Shown: positions 45,136-57,388, numbered from the stretch's first letter. The stretch is DNA of 64,000 nt from Sporosarcina sp. (GCF_029257255.1 NZ_JARICI010000050.1:32593-96592), one strand, 5' to 3'. The notes: generated by a model not told the origin, from the letters alone. Translations and numbers: made by a program.

Positions 45136-45900
45136 ATGCCTATAGAGGTATTTAAACGGTATGAACTGAAATACTTGATTTCGTGGGATGATTATTTAGC
45201 ATTTAGTAAAGAACTGTTGCCTAACATGGCTTATGATACTTACGGAAGCTCAACCGGTACATATAATATTATCTCTTTATATTACGAATCTAAGGATAAA
45301 TCCATTTATCACGAAACATTAAACAAGCTACCTTTTCGCCAAAAACTTCGTTTGCGTGTATATGATCAGGCTGATCTTTCAAGCAATTCGTTCATAGAAG
45401 TAAAGCAAAAATTTAAAAATGTTGTCAATAAACGCCGGACAGTTATTCCATTAAATGAGGCTTACTCCATTTTATCCAATCCTTATGATGAATGGCTGAC
45501 TGATCAGACACCGGCATCGAATCCTCAAATTTTACACGAGGCTCTTCACTTTAAAGACTTTTACAATCTTCAGCCTGCCAATATCGTCAGTTATGACCGC
45601 CAGGCATTCAGCGGGATTGCAAAAAACGAACAAGATCTTCGAGTGACGTTTGATTACAATTTAATGTGCCGAAGCAATGATCTGGCACTTGAAAACGGTC
45701 CATATGGCGAAAGATTCTTAGAACAAAATTTTGTAATACTCGAAGTAAAAGTATCAAACAGCGTTCCATTTTGGCTATCAAGGCTAATTAGTGAATTTAA
45801 TTTTACACAGCAAGGTTTTTCAAAATTTTGCACGAGCATTGATTTGCTTGAGGAAATGAAGCAGCTCCGCCCAATACTTAGAAGTGAGGTTTTTTCATGA
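45136..45900 (+). CDS. VTC-domain protein (polyphosphate polymerase-like)
   Basis: 254-residue cytosolic protein with the VTC fold of the triphosphate tunnel metalloenzyme superfamily. Tunnel residues are visible: RYELKYLIS with its conserved Lys, RQKLRLRVYD with alternating basic residues, FIEVKQKFKNVVNKRR, VSYDRQAF and the closing acidic EVKV. In yeast this fold makes polyphosphate; bacterial VTC proteins next to CotH and DUF4956 have no settled function. AGGAG precedes the ATG, and the stop overlaps the next start, so the two genes form an operon. Confidence 0.85.
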   Translation: MPIEVFKRYELKYLISWDDYLAFSKELLPNMAYDTYGSSTGTYNIISLYYESKDKSIYHETLNKLPFRQKLRLRVYDQADLSSNSFIEVKQKFKNVVNKRRTVIPLNEAYSILSNPYDEWLTDQTPASNPQILHEALHFKDFYNLQPANIVSYDRQAFSGIAKNEQDLRVTFDYNLMCRSNDLALENGPYGERFLEQNFVILEVKVSNSVPFWLSRLISEFNFTQQGFSKFCTSIDLLEEMKQLRPILRSEVFS

Positions 45901-46592
45901 GTTCTTTTTGGAGCGACTTGCAGCAATTGGCTGATATTACTAGTCGTGTTACTATTTTAGAAGCTTTTTTTGCAATAGCTTTAAGTTTTGTCTTAACGTT
46001 AATTATCGCTGTTGTTTACCGCAAAACACACACTGGTGCAAGGTATTCCCAATCCTTTGTACAGACGATAATTATTATGGGTGTCGTTGTCTCAGTCATC
46101 ATGATTGTCATCGGTAATAATATCGCGGTGGCATTTGGATTAGTTGGAGCATTTTCTATTATCCGTTTCCGTAGCGCAATGAGTGATCCAAAAGATATTG
46201 CATTTATCTTTTTTGGAATGGCTGCAGGAATTACTTCTGGATTAGGATTTTATTTAATTGCTATCTTATTTACAGTTTCACTCGTTGTTATCATTTTTAT
46301 TCTTTATGTAACAAACTTCGGTCAAGTGAGTAACGTTAAAAAACGTCTGACACTGACAATTCCCGAAAATTTACATGATGAAACGATGATCAATTCAATT
46401 TTGGATGAGTACTTAACATTACATATCTTGCGATCTATTCAAACTTCTAATCAAGGCACAATGATACAGTTAGAATACGTAATTCAAAATAAGCCTGAAA
46501 TAGAAGATAAAATGCTGATTGATGCTATACGGAAAGTGAATGGCAACTTAAAAGTTTCGATCAATTATCTAAGTACGGAAGTTTATTACTAA
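45897..46592 (+). CDS. DUF4956 membrane protein
   Basis: 231-residue protein with four predicted membrane segments in the first 150 residues (ILEAFFAIALSFVLTLIIAVVY, IIIMGVVVSVIMIVIGN, DIAFIFFGMAAGITSGLGFYLIAIL and the following FTVSLVVIIFILYV) and a cytosolic ferredoxin-like tail. The core VAFGLVGAFSIIRFRSAMSDPKDIAFIFF is the family hallmark and recalls MgtC-like proteins. The ATGA overlap couples it to the VTC gene, so it is likely the membrane partner, for example a channel for the VTC product; that is inference. Confidence 0.85.
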   Translation: MSSFWSDLQQLADITSRVTILEAFFAIALSFVLTLIIAVVYRKTHTGARYSQSFVQTIIIMGVVVSVIMIVIGNNIAVAFGLVGAFSIIRFRSAMSDPKDIAFIFFGMAAGITSGLGFYLIAILFTVSLVVIIFILYVTNFGQVSNVKKRLTLTIPENLHDETMINSILDEYLTLHILRSIQTSNQGTMIQLEYVIQNKPEIEDKMLIDAIRKVNGNLKVSINYLSTEVYY

Positions 46593-46658
46593 TCAAACCA
46601 AATTTGATCTCAAATGACTTATTGAGTACAAAACAAATAGGTACAAAAGAGATATTAT

Positions 46659-46704
46659 AAAACGACAAGGAGAAGTTTTATTCAAACTTCTCCTTGTCGT
46701 TTTT
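46659..46704. terminator. Bidirectional terminator between DUF4956 gene and leuD
   Basis: AAAACGACAAGGAGAAGTTT and its complement form a perfect 20-bp stem around a 5-nt loop; it ends both converging operons. Confidence 0.9.
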
Positions 46705-46718
46705 CAGTTTTATAGAAC

Positions 46719-47297
46719 TTAACGTTTCTCATACTCGCTAATTTTATCTTCATACTGGAACGTCAGTGAAATCTCGTCCCAGCCGTTCAGCAGCATCTTT
46801 TTATAATACGGATCAATGTCGAAGCTGTAGACTGTTCCGTCTTCTCCTGCTACCGTCTGATCTTCCAGGCTGACAGTTAGACGATATGGAGTGTCTTTGC
46901 CTTTTGCCAAAAACTCATCTACCTCTGCTACTGTCAGTTTGATCGGCAGGATTCCATTTTTGAAACAGTTACTGTGGAAAATATCTGCGAAACTTGGTGC
47001 GATAACTACGCGGAATCCGTAATCAAGAATTGCCCACGGTGCGTGCTCGCGGGATGAACCACAGCCGAAGTTTTCATGCGCCACCAGAATCGTTGAGTTT
47101 TCGAAATTCGGATCGTTTAACACGAAGTCTTCATTTTTCGTACCGTCCGGATTGAATCTCCAGTGGTAGAACAGATACTTTCCAAATCCCGTCCGCTCAA
47201 TTCGCTTCAGGAACTCTTTAGAAATGATCTGGTCTGTATCTACGTTATTTTTATCTAACGGAGTGAGAACACTCTCGATTTTATTAATTGGTTCCAT
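46719..47297 (-). CDS. leuD: 3-isopropylmalate dehydratase small subunit
   Basis: Swivelling subunit of isopropylmalate isomerase (192 residues), paired with LeuC in leucine synthesis. Family motifs are VLTPLDKNNVDTDQIISKEFLKR at the N terminus and ILVAHENFGCGSSREHAPWAI with FADIFHSNCFKNGILPI. GAGGAGGGG precedes the ATG, 13 nt after the leuC stop. It is the last gene of the ilv-leu string. Confidence 0.96.
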   Translation of the reverse strand: MEPINKIESVLTPLDKNNVDTDQIISKEFLKRIERTGFGKYLFYHWRFNPDGTKNEDFVLNDPNFENSTILVAHENFGCGSSREHAPWAILDYGFRVVIAPSFADIFHSNCFKNGILPIKLTVAEVDEFLAKGKDTPYRLTVSLEDQTVAGEDGTVYSFDIDPYYKKMLLNGWDEISLTFQYEDKISEYEKR

Positions 47298-47310
47298 CTG
47301 ATACCCCTCC

Positions 47311-48723
47311 TCAATTATGCACAGCTACATTGACTTCGCGTACATCTACGAAATGTCCGGCAATTGCAGCAGCTGCAGCCATGGACGGGCTGACTAGATG
47401 TGTACGTGATCCAGCACCTTGGCGTCCTTCAAAGTTTCGGTTCGAAGTTGATGCACAGCGTTCACCAACTGGCACAACGTCATCGTTCATTGCAAGACAC
47501 ATACTACATCCTGACTCTCTCCATTCAAATCCAGCATCCATAAAGATTTGGGAAAGTCCGATATCTTCTGCCTGTTTCTTCACAGTACGTGAACCAGGTA
47601 CGACAATTGCCGTTACGGAAGGATGAACATGCTTTCCTTTCACGACATCAGCAGCTGCCTGTAAATCACTCAGGCGAGCATTCGTACATGAACCAATGAA
47701 CACATGCTGAATATCGATAGATGATAGCGGCATTCCTTCTTCAAGGCCCATGTATTCAAGGGCAGAGCGTAATGCCTGTTTATCTGTCTCGGATTTGTAA
47801 TCTTCAGTTGAAGGAATATGCGCAGAGATTCCAGAACCCATGGATGGATTCGTCCCCCATGTAACAAATGGTTCGATTTCATTTGCATCGATTTCTAGTA
47901 CTTGATCAAATTCGGCGCCTTCATCCGTATTCAAAGCAATCCAGCGTTTAGCTGCTGCTTCAAATTCTTCGCCTTGAGGCGCATAGCGGCGTCCGCGCAG
48001 ATATTCAATCGTTGTTTCATCCGGTCCGATTAAGCCAGCTTTAGCACCAGCTTCAATGGACATATTACAAATTGTCATGCGTTCTTCCATAGTCAGTGAA
48101 CGGATAGCTTCTCCAGTATATTCTACAATATGACCGGTCCCCACGCCGATACCAAACTTTGAAATAATCGCCAGAATGATATCTTTTGCAGTAACACCAA
48201 AGCCAATTTTACCGTTCACGCGGATTTCCATTGTTTTCGGCTTGTTCTGCCACAATGTCTGTGTAGAAAGAACGTGTTCCACTTCACTTGTACCGATTCC
48301 GAAAGCAATTGCTCCGAAAGCACCGTGCGTAGATGTATGGCTGTCGCCGCAGACAATCGTCTTTCCAGGCTGAGTCAATCCCAGCTCTGGTCCAATGATG
48401 TGAACAATCCCTTGGTCAGGGTGCTCCATATCTGCTAGCTGTACTCCAAACTCCTCACAGTTTTTTGCAAGTGTTGAAATTTGTTTTTTCGCGATTGGAT
48501 CGTTGATAATCGGCAAGTTTTTCGTCGGAACATTATGATCCATTGTTGCAAAGCAAAGATCCGGACGTCGCACTTTACGATTTGCTAAACGTAAGCCTTC
48601 AAATGCTTGCGGCGATGTTACTTCATGAATTAGATGAAGATCGATATATAGTAGATCGGGCTTCCCTTCTTCTTCGTAAACAACATGCTGATCCCATATC
48701 TTTTCTATAATTGTTTTTGCCAT
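47311..48723 (-). CDS. leuC: 3-isopropylmalate dehydratase large subunit
   Basis: Aconitase-family [4Fe-4S] subunit, 470 residues. Cluster cysteines are in [15 protein letters not shown] and [27 protein letters not shown] is also typical. The start is the ATG in [15 protein letters not shown], preceded by GGAAGGAG; a longer frame opening with TTG would put this ribosome site inside the gene. Tandem repeats of family B separate it from leuB. Confidence 0.96.
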   Translation of the reverse strand: MAKTIIEKIWDQHVVYEEEGKPDLLYIDLHLIHEVTSPQAFEGLRLANRKVRRPDLCFATMDHNVPTKNLPIINDPIAKKQISTLAKNCEEFGVQLADMEHPDQGIVHIIGPELGLTQPGKTIVCGDSHTSTHGAFGAIAFGIGTSEVEHVLSTQTLWQNKPKTMEIRVNGKIGFGVTAKDIILAIISKFGIGVGTGHIVEYTGEAIRSLTMEERMTICNMSIEAGAKAGLIGPDETTIEYLRGRRYAPQGEEFEAAAKRWIALNTDEGAEFDQVLEIDANEIEPFVTWGTNPSMGSGISAHIPSTEDYKSETDKQALRSALEYMGLEEGMPLSSIDIQHVFIGSCTNARLSDLQAAADVVKGKHVHPSVTAIVVPGSRTVKKQAEDIGLSQIFMDAGFEWRESGCSMCLAMNDDVVPVGERCASTSNRNFEGRQGAGSRTHLVSPSMAAAAAIAGHFVDVREVNVAVHN

Positions 48724-48761
48724 AATTGTTTCTCCTTCCAAGCCATTGCCTATAAGATCTT

Positions 48762-48857
48762 AGTCATCTAGTTTCTGTCCGACAGTAAAGGCAAAGAGCG
48801 CCTTTATTGCCGTTCTTCTAAACGCCTGTCGAGACTAAACGGCGCTTTCCACTTTTG
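48762..48857 (-). repeat. Intergenic repeat family B, copy B1
   Basis: First of two tandem units. It opens AGTCATCTAG, contains a hairpin with tip GGCAAAGAGCGCC (TAAAGGC / GCCTTTA, loop AAAGAGC, 48786-48806), then AACGCCTGTCG, ACTAAACGGC and ends CACTTTTG. The orientation of the family is unknown; minus is given only because the surrounding operon runs that way. Confidence 0.65.
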
Positions 48858-48858
48858 G

Positions 48859-48978
48859 AGTCATCTAGCTGCGACGGCTAGCTCCTTGGGTCGTTTCAGG
48901 ATTATCAGAAAGGCAAAGGGCGCCTTTCTGATAATCCTTCCAACGCCTGTCGGAGCTGAACAGCCGTCTCCGCTTTTG
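48859..48978 (-). repeat. Intergenic repeat family B, copy B2
   Basis: Second tandem unit with the same order: AGTCATCTAG, hairpin (perfect 16-bp arms 48899-48914 / 48922-48937, loop AAAGGGC), AACGCCTGTCG, GCTGAACAGC, CCGCTTTTG. It also carries CTAGCTGCGACGGCTAG, a further palindrome absent from B1. It ends 4 nt from the leuB stop. Confidence 0.7.
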
Positions 48979-48982
48979 TTCA

Positions 48983-50083
48983 TTAAATATAAGAGTACAT
49001 AATGCTATTTGAAACGAACTGCAGATCCAGTTCGTCCACGATTTTGTCTGTCCATTCTTTTGTAGATAATGAACGCTGGTCTTTGCCGGCTAGGTCTGCT
49101 GTAAAGTGTCCTTCTTCGAACACGGTATTCACTGCTTTTTCTACTGCTGCTGCTTCTGTTTCCAGTCCGAATGAATACTTCAGCATCATCGCTACTGAGA
49201 GGATTGCAGCTGCCGGGTTGGCTACACCCTGCCCTGCCACGTCTGGTGCTGAACCGTGTACGGGCTCGTATAAACCTAAGCCGTCGGATCGTACACTTGC
49301 GGAAGGCAATAAGCCTAGTGATCCTGTAATTACAGAAGCTTCATCACTTAAAATGTCCCCAAACATATTTTCTGTGAGGATCACGTCAAATGCTGCCGGA
49401 TTTGTAATCAGTTTCATTGCGCAGGAGTCTACTAACTGATGTTCTACTTCAACATCTGGATAGTCAGCTTTCTTTTCTTCTACAATTTTTCTCCAAAGTT
49501 TACTGGACTCAAGTACATTCGCTTTGTCCACAGAGGTTACTTTACCTTTGCGTAAACGGGCAAGTTCGAAACCTTTGTCGACAATACGTTCGATTTCCTC
49601 ACGTGTATATACCAGCGTATCCACTGCAGATTGATCAGTATGCCTGCTTGGTTTTCCGAAGTAAAGTCCTCCGGTTAATTCACGCACTATCAGCATATCG
49701 ACTTCTTTTACAATGTCTTCTTTTAGAGGAGACGCATGGATTAAAGAAGGAACAGCTGCAACGGGACGAAGGTTCGCGAATAGATCAAAGTGTTTGCGGA
49801 TTGCCAGCAAACCTTTTTCCGGCCGTAATTCAGACGGATTTTGATCCCATTTCGGACCACCCACAGCTCCGAGGAGAATGGCATCACTTGACTCACATAA
49901 TTCAATTGTTTCTTTTGGAAGCGGATCATTTTTATCATCGATTGCAGCTCCGCCAATTAGTCCATACTCAGTATGGAATGTATGGTTGAAGCGTCTGCCG
50001 ATCACTTCCAGCACTCGAACAGCCTCTGCCATTACCTCTGGTCCTATGCCGTCGCCGGGCAATACTGCTATTTTCTTTTCCAT
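48983..50083 (-). CDS. leuB: 3-isopropylmalate dehydrogenase
   Basis: NAD-dependent oxidative decarboxylase of leucine synthesis, 366 residues. Seen are VLPGDGIGPEVM at the N terminus, LLGAVGGPKWD, the substrate-binding arginines near ELRPEKGLLAIRKHFDLFANLRP, and NMFGDILSDEASVITGSLGLLPSAS for metal and NAD binding. GGAGGAG precedes the ATG. Unlike the usual tight leuABCD, it is separated from leuA by repeat A3 and from leuC by repeats B1-B2. Confidence 0.95.
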   Translation of the reverse strand: MEKKIAVLPGDGIGPEVMAEAVRVLEVIGRRFNHTFHTEYGLIGGAAIDDKNDPLPKETIELCESSDAILLGAVGGPKWDQNPSELRPEKGLLAIRKHFDLFANLRPVAAVPSLIHASPLKEDIVKEVDMLIVRELTGGLYFGKPSRHTDQSAVDTLVYTREEIERIVDKGFELARLRKGKVTSVDKANVLESSKLWRKIVEEKKADYPDVEVEHQLVDSCAMKLITNPAAFDVILTENMFGDILSDEASVITGSLGLLPSASVRSDGLGLYEPVHGSAPDVAGQGVANPAAAILSVAMMLKYSFGLETEAAAVEKAVNTVFEEGHFTADLAGKDQRSLSTKEWTDKIVDELDLQFVSNSIMYSYI

Positions 50084-50181
50084 AGAACTTCTCCTCCTTG
50101 ATCAATCTCGTATCACTCGATCGAATACTCTATCCTCTTTTTTAAAATGTTCCCTATCTAAACATGTACTATCGCATACTC

Positions 50182-50330
50182 AGTAAGCAGTTTGGGATCT
50201 GCGCTTCAGACGGTACGCTTTCCGGAGGGCCCGCGGTAAGCCAACTTGGTCGCGTTGCTCCCGCAAGTTGTCTTACCTGTCGGGCTGATCCTCCCGGAGT
50301 CGACCGTCTTCCGCTTCGATCCTACTTACT
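50182..50330 (+). repeat. Intergenic repeat family A, copy A3
   Basis: Cleanest copy: termini AGTAAG and CTTACT are inverted, and GACGGTACGCTTTCCGGAGG at the left matches CCTCCCGGAGTCGACCGTC at the right as an imperfect palindrome. The centre has GCGGTAAGCCAACTTGG and CAAGTTGTCTTACC, another inverted pair. It lies between leuA and leuB. Confidence 0.75.
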
Positions 50331-50392
50331 ATTATTAAAGAATATACTTTTCAATTTATATTTTTTAACCGCTAAAAATGCAGTTGATTAAA

Positions 50393-52967
<2,575 letters not shown>

Positions 52968-52982
52968 CTAAGTGTGTGTGTT

Positions 52983-53501
52983 TTATTGTTTTAAAAGCGA
53001 AAACTGTGGTGCTTGAACTTTTTGCATGTCACGGGCAAATGCCGTCGCGCCAGTTCGTGTTAATTCTTTGATGCCATATGGTTTCAGCAAATCGATAAAT
53101 GCTTCGATTTTATCTGGGTCACCCGTTACTTGGTAAGTTACTACATTTTTCCCCGAATCAACAATTGTCGCTCGAAAAGGTTCAACAATACTGTTCATTT
53201 CAGAACGGATTTGCGGTGGTGAGATCACCTTAATTAAGGCGAGCTCACGCAGCACAATCGCTTTGTCTGTGATATCTTTAACTGTAATAACATCAATCTG
53301 CTTTTGCAGTTGTTTTACAAGTTGTTCGATTTTGTTTTCATCTTCCACATGAACTTGGAACGTCATTTTTGATCTATTTGGTTGTTCAGTAGGACCGACT
53401 GTAATACTTTCAATGTTGAACTGACGCTTCATGAGAAGTCCTGTCACACGGTTAAGCACTCCGCTTTGATTGATGACTGTTACTGTAATGATTCGTTTCA
53501 T
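52983..53501 (-). CDS. ilvN: Acetolactate synthase small (regulatory) subunit
   Basis: 172-residue regulatory subunit with an N-terminal ACT domain ([32 protein letters not shown]) that senses valine and a second ALS_ss_C domain. Its start overlaps the ilvB stop by 4 nt. It forms the holoenzyme with IlvB. The second half ([19 protein letters not shown]) matches Bacillus IlvH/IlvN forms. Confidence 0.95.
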   Translation of the reverse strand: MKRIITVTVINQSGVLNRVTGLLMKRQFNIESITVGPTEQPNRSKMTFQVHVEDENKIEQLVKQLQKQIDVITVKDITDKAIVLRELALIKVISPPQIRSEMNSIVEPFRATIVDSGKNVVTYQVTGDPDKIEAFIDLLKPYGIKELTRTGATAFARDMQKVQAPQFSLLKQ

Positions 53502-55246
53502 TTAGGACTCACTCCAATCATTTCTGCACTGCCTTTACCAGGCGCAACCATCGGATAAACATTCTCAAGCTGTTTTACCCGGCAGTCAATTAGAACTGGT
53601 TCATCAGATAATAATGCTTCCTCAAATACTTTTTCTGCTTCTTCCAGTGTATTGATTCGGTACCCCTTCACGTCGTATGCTTCAGCTAATTTAACAAAGT
53701 CCGGCTGAACAGGCATCAATGACTGAGAATAACGCTCTTCATAGAATGTTTCTTGCCACTGGCGGACCATTCCCAGTGCACCATTGTTAAGGATGACGAT
53801 TTTTACCGGTATACGCATTTCCTGAAGCAATGACAGTTCCTGCGCTGTCATTTGGAAACCCGCGTCCCCTACAACTGCGATAACACGTGCGTCCGGTTTT
53901 GCAATTTGAGCACCTACAGCAGCAGGGAAACCAAAGCCCATTGTGCCAAGACCGCCGGAAGTGACCCAGTTATCCGGATTGTTCAGGCGGTAATACTGTG
54001 CAGTCCACATTTGATGCTGGCCTACGTCAGTCGTTACAATTGCATCACCTTTAGTCACGCGGTGTATAATTTCAAGCGCCTGCTGCGGAAGGAGATCTTT
54101 ATCATCCGCTTTATACCAAAGCGGATATTTTTCCGACATGTTCTGCAAGTACTCTACCCATTCTGCTGTATCAGGTGATTTGAAGTCTGCTTTCAGCAAG
54201 GCCGACAACGCTTCTTTTGCATCTGATACAATCGGAATTTCAGTTACAACATTCTTGCCGATCTCAGCCGGGTCGATATCTACATGAATCACTCGGGCAT
54301 TTGGCAGGAATGACTGTAAGTTTCCTGTCAGACGATCATCGAAACGGGCACCGACATTCAGCAATACATCACATTCATTAAGTGCATAGTTTGCAGTTGC
54401 CAGTCCATGCATTCCTGCCATTCCAACAAATAATTCATGCTCTCCATGAATAGAACCCAGACCAAGCAATGTGTTTGCTATAGGAATTTGATGTTTTTCT
54501 ACAAATTCTTTCAGTTCATTTGTTCCGCCCGCATGAAGTACACCTGCTCCTGCAAGGATCATCGGCTTTTTCGCTGTAGAAATTACTTTTGCAGCTTTTT
54601 GAATTTGCAGATAATTCGGCATTTTAGTTGGCTGATAACCCGGTAAATTTACTTCTTTGTTTTCTTTTTCAATTGGTACGAATAAATCTGTTGCTACGTT
54701 TTTCGGAATATCTACTACAACCGGCCCAGGTCTTCCTGTAGAAGCAATATGGAACGCCTCACGAATGATCCGCGGCAGATCTGCTACATCCTGTACCTGA
54801 TAATTATGTTTTGTAATCGGCTGTGTGATTCCGATAATGTCAGCTTCCTGGAAAGCGTCCGTTCCGATTACAGTACTCGCTACCTGCCCGGTAATTACGA
54901 CCAGCGGCAATGAATCCATCATTGCATCAGTGATACCTGTTACTAAGTTCGTCGCTCCCGGACCTGACGTTGCAATTACAACACCTGTTTTTCTTGAAAC
55001 GCGTGCATATCCTTCTGCTGCGTGGATTGCTCCTTGTTCATGGCGTGCCAGAACGTGAGGAATAGGATCATTGTAAAGTGCATCGTATATTGGGAGCACT
55101 GCGCCTCCCGGATATCCAAAGATTACTTCAACGTTTTGTTCTTTTAACGCTTGAATCAAGATAGCGGACCCATCTGCAGTTTTCTTATTAAGTTCCATTG
55201 GCTTCGCTGCGGCAGTTGTTTGTTTTTCTTGTACTTCAGCACTCAT
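53498..55246 (-). CDS. ilvB: Acetolactate synthase large (catalytic) subunit
   Basis: ThDP-dependent enzyme, 582 residues, joining pyruvate with pyruvate or 2-ketobutyrate. The catalytic Glu region is [14 protein letters not shown]...[16 protein letters not shown]; the FAD region lies in the middle; the ThDP-Mg motif is [13 protein letters not shown]...[12 protein letters not shown]. It is the first gene after the T-box leader, preceded by AAGGAGTCC. Expression should follow leucine-tRNA charging. Confidence 0.96.
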   Translation of the reverse strand: MSAEVQEKQTTAAAKPMELNKKTADGSAILIQALKEQNVEVIFGYPGGAVLPIYDALYNDPIPHVLARHEQGAIHAAEGYARVSRKTGVVIATSGPGATNLVTGITDAMMDSLPLVVITGQVASTVIGTDAFQEADIIGITQPITKHNYQVQDVADLPRIIREAFHIASTGRPGPVVVDIPKNVATDLFVPIEKENKEVNLPGYQPTKMPNYLQIQKAAKVISTAKKPMILAGAGVLHAGGTNELKEFVEKHQIPIANTLLGLGSIHGEHELFVGMAGMHGLATANYALNECDVLLNVGARFDDRLTGNLQSFLPNARVIHVDIDPAEIGKNVVTEIPIVSDAKEALSALLKADFKSPDTAEWVEYLQNMSEKYPLWYKADDKDLLPQQALEIIHRVTKGDAIVTTDVGQHQMWTAQYYRLNNPDNWVTSGGLGTMGFGFPAAVGAQIAKPDARVIAVVGDAGFQMTAQELSLLQEMRIPVKIVILNNGALGMVRQWQETFYEERYSQSLMPVQPDFVKLAEAYDVKGYRINTLEEAEKVFEEALLSDEPVLIDCRVKQLENVYPMVAPGKGSAEMIGVSPK

Positions 55247-55302
55247 AATGGACTCCTCCTTGCAATTTTCATATAGTTATATCGGTCATTGACTTTTCTC
55301 CT

Positions 55303-55560
55303 TAAAAAAAGCCTTTTCACCCCACGCAAAGAAATCTCTTTTCTTCACATAGGGATGAAAAAGCTTTCATGGTACCACCCTAGTTCGTGACAATCGTCAC
55401 CTTATGAGAAAGCAAGTCGAAACCGCACTTTCTCATTGTTAACGAGCCCAAAATCTTGAGCCCGTGACTGCCTAATCGGCTAACCTTTTAGCAGTCCACT
55501 CCGAGGGGATGTCGCAAATAGTTGTAATGCCGGCTTCCAGCGCCACCGACTCTCTGTGAA
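55303..55560 (-). ncRNA. T-box riboswitch leader of ilvB (probably leucine-specific)
   Basis: The 11-nt T-box core AGGGTGGTACC is exact on the minus strand (55371-55381). Downstream is a terminator whose stem AAGCTTTTTCATCCC / GGGGTGAAAAGGCTT ends in TTTTTTT. Upstream are Stem I features (AGAGTCGGTGGC at its 5' side, GGACTGC at its 3' side) and internal hairpins such as GGGCTC...GAGCCC-like pairs. A CTC at 55503-55505 near the 3' side of Stem I is the likely leucine specifier; ATC five bases before it is a less likely isoleucine alternative. Uncharged tRNA would favour read-through into ilvB. Confidence 0.92.
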
Positions 55561-55615
55561 TACAATTTTCTATCTACTTTAACCTCATCAACGTTTTATC
55601 TTTATTCAGCTGTAA

Positions 55616-57283
55616 TTATATTTTCATTACTCCGCCTGTACTGGCTGATGTAACAAGTTTAGAATATCTAGCAAGATATCCTTTTTTAATTTTGGGTTCA
55701 AATGGTTTCAATGCATGTCTGCGTTCTGCAAGCACTTCTTCAGACACATTCAGTTCAATCGTACGATTCGTCAAGTTGATTTCGATGATATCACCGTTCT
55801 CAACAAGAGCAATCGGTCCGCCGTCTGCAGCTTCCGGTGAAATATGTCCGATGGAAATTCCTCGGGATGCACCAGAGAAACGCCCGTCTGTAATGAGTGC
55901 CACTTCTTTTCCTAACCCTCTGCCCATAATGGCGGAGGTTGGAGCAAGCATTTCCGGCATACCCGGTCCGCCTTTTGGACCTTCGTAACGTATGACCACT
56001 ACATGCCCTGCCTGCACAGTACCATCATCTATTCTATCCTGTGCCTCTTCTTGTGATTCAAAGACAATCGCTTCGCCTTTGAACTCTTTAATAGAAGGAT
56101 CAACAGCACCGACTTTAATAACAGAACCTTCAGGGGCGATATTTCCAAATAAAATGGACAGGCCACCGACTGGACTGTACGGATCATCTTTCGTCCGAAT
56201 GACATCTGTATTAGTAATTTCATGACCTGCAACATCTTCTGCTATTGTCTTGCCTGTAATCGTAATCCGATCTTTATGGATGGCCCCGTCAATTTTACAC
56301 AATTCATTGACAATTGCACTGACACCTCCGGCTAGATGAATGTCATGCATGGAGTAATCCGATGCCGGCATAATTTTCGCCAGATACGGAACTCGTTTGG
56401 CCACATCATTTACGTCTTCGATATTATAGTCAATTTCTGCTTCATGTGCGATCGCTAGCGTATGGAGGACCGTATTTGTAGAGCCGCCCATTGCCATGTC
56501 CAGCGCAAATGCATCATCGATTGTTTCTTTTGTAATGATATCTCTAGGTTTAATATCTTTTTCAATACATTCCATTAAATGTTTCGCTGCCTGCTTGATC
56601 AGTTTATGACGCTCGTCTGATGTTGCAAGGATTGTCGCATTTCCTGGTAATGCCATACCGAGCATTTCCATTAGAGAGTTCATAGAGTTTGCTGTGAACA
56701 TCCCTGAACATGATCCGCACGACGGACAAGCATTTTCTTCAATGTCCTTCAGTGTTTCTAATGTCATGTTTCCACTCTTGTATGCTCCCACACCTTCGAA
56801 AACGGATGTTAATGAAAGAGCTTCTCCGGTAGCTGAAACGCCGGCTTCCATCGGTCCGCCTGAGACGAATACAGAAGGAACATTCGTCCGTACTGCCGCC
56901 ATCAGCATCCCTGGTGTGATTTTGTCACAGTTTGGAATGTAGAATACTCCGTCAAACCAGTGTGCGTTTATGACTGTTTCTGCAGAGTCAGCAATTAGTT
57001 CGCGACTTGGCAGGGAATAGCGCATTCCAATATGACCCATTGCGATCCCATCGTCCACACCAATCGTGTTGAACTCAAATGGTACACCGCCAGCTTCCCA
57101 AATTGCTTCCTTAACTACTTCTGCAAATTTGTTTAAATGCATATGTCCCGGAATAATATCAATGTAAGAGTTACAAACGCCAATAAATGGTTTGTTCATA
57201 TCTTTCGTTTTAACACCAGCTGCATAAAGTAAGCTTCGATGTGGTGCACGATCGATTCCTTTTTTAATCATGTCACTTCTCAT
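55616..57283 (-). CDS. ilvD: Dihydroxy-acid dehydratase
   Basis: Fe-S dehydratase of valine and isoleucine synthesis, 555 residues. Cluster cysteines are in [12 protein letters not shown] and [19 protein letters not shown] (the third cysteine is in the N-terminal region VCNSYIDI). C-terminal [32 protein letters not shown] is the second family signature. AGGAGAG precedes the ATG. It comes first in the string but is outside the T-box, which starts 55 nt after its stop. Confidence 0.95.
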   Translation of the reverse strand: MRSDMIKKGIDRAPHRSLLYAAGVKTKDMNKPFIGVCNSYIDIIPGHMHLNKFAEVVKEAIWEAGGVPFEFNTIGVDDGIAMGHIGMRYSLPSRELIADSAETVINAHWFDGVFYIPNCDKITPGMLMAAVRTNVPSVFVSGGPMEAGVSATGEALSLTSVFEGVGAYKSGNMTLETLKDIEENACPSCGSCSGMFTANSMNSLMEMLGMALPGNATILATSDERHKLIKQAAKHLMECIEKDIKPRDIITKETIDDAFALDMAMGGSTNTVLHTLAIAHEAEIDYNIEDVNDVAKRVPYLAKIMPASDYSMHDIHLAGGVSAIVNELCKIDGAIHKDRITITGKTIAEDVAGHEITNTDVIRTKDDPYSPVGGLSILFGNIAPEGSVIKVGAVDPSIKEFKGEAIVFESQEEAQDRIDDGTVQAGHVVVIRYEGPKGGPGMPEMLAPTSAIMGRGLGKEVALITDGRFSGASRGISIGHISPEAADGGPIALVENGDIIEINLTNRTIELNVSEEVLAERRHALKPFEPKIKKGYLARYSKLVTSASTGGVMKI

Positions 57284-57339
57284 TGCAATCTCTCCTAAAC
57301 TAATGAACGAACCAATTACTAATTAATTGCATTCAGTTG

Positions 57340-57354
57340 AATATTCTGAACAAC
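57340..57354 (-). promoter_or_regulatory. CodY-like site in the ilvD leader
   Basis: On the minus strand GTTGTTCAGAATATT matches AATTTTCWGAAAATT at 11 of 15 positions. It lies about 30-40 nt downstream of the predicted start of transcription. A second site (57628-57642, ATTATTCAGAAAACT on the plus strand, 12 of 15) lies further upstream. CodY control of ilv-leu is established in Bacillus; binding here is a prediction. Confidence 0.4.
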
Positions 57355-57388
57355 CTGTATATAGAAGGCTATGAACTAGATTGTTGCT

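Noticed and set aside
44585..45145. 186-codon plus-strand frame opposite the LRR-CotH gene
   Set aside because: It mirrors the leucine-rich repeat codons of the real gene; no ribosome site, no recognisable domain, and it runs into the VTC gene start.
49417..49989. 190-codon plus-strand frame opposite leuB
   Set aside because: Antisense shadow of a well-supported leuB; composition and lack of motifs argue against a gene.
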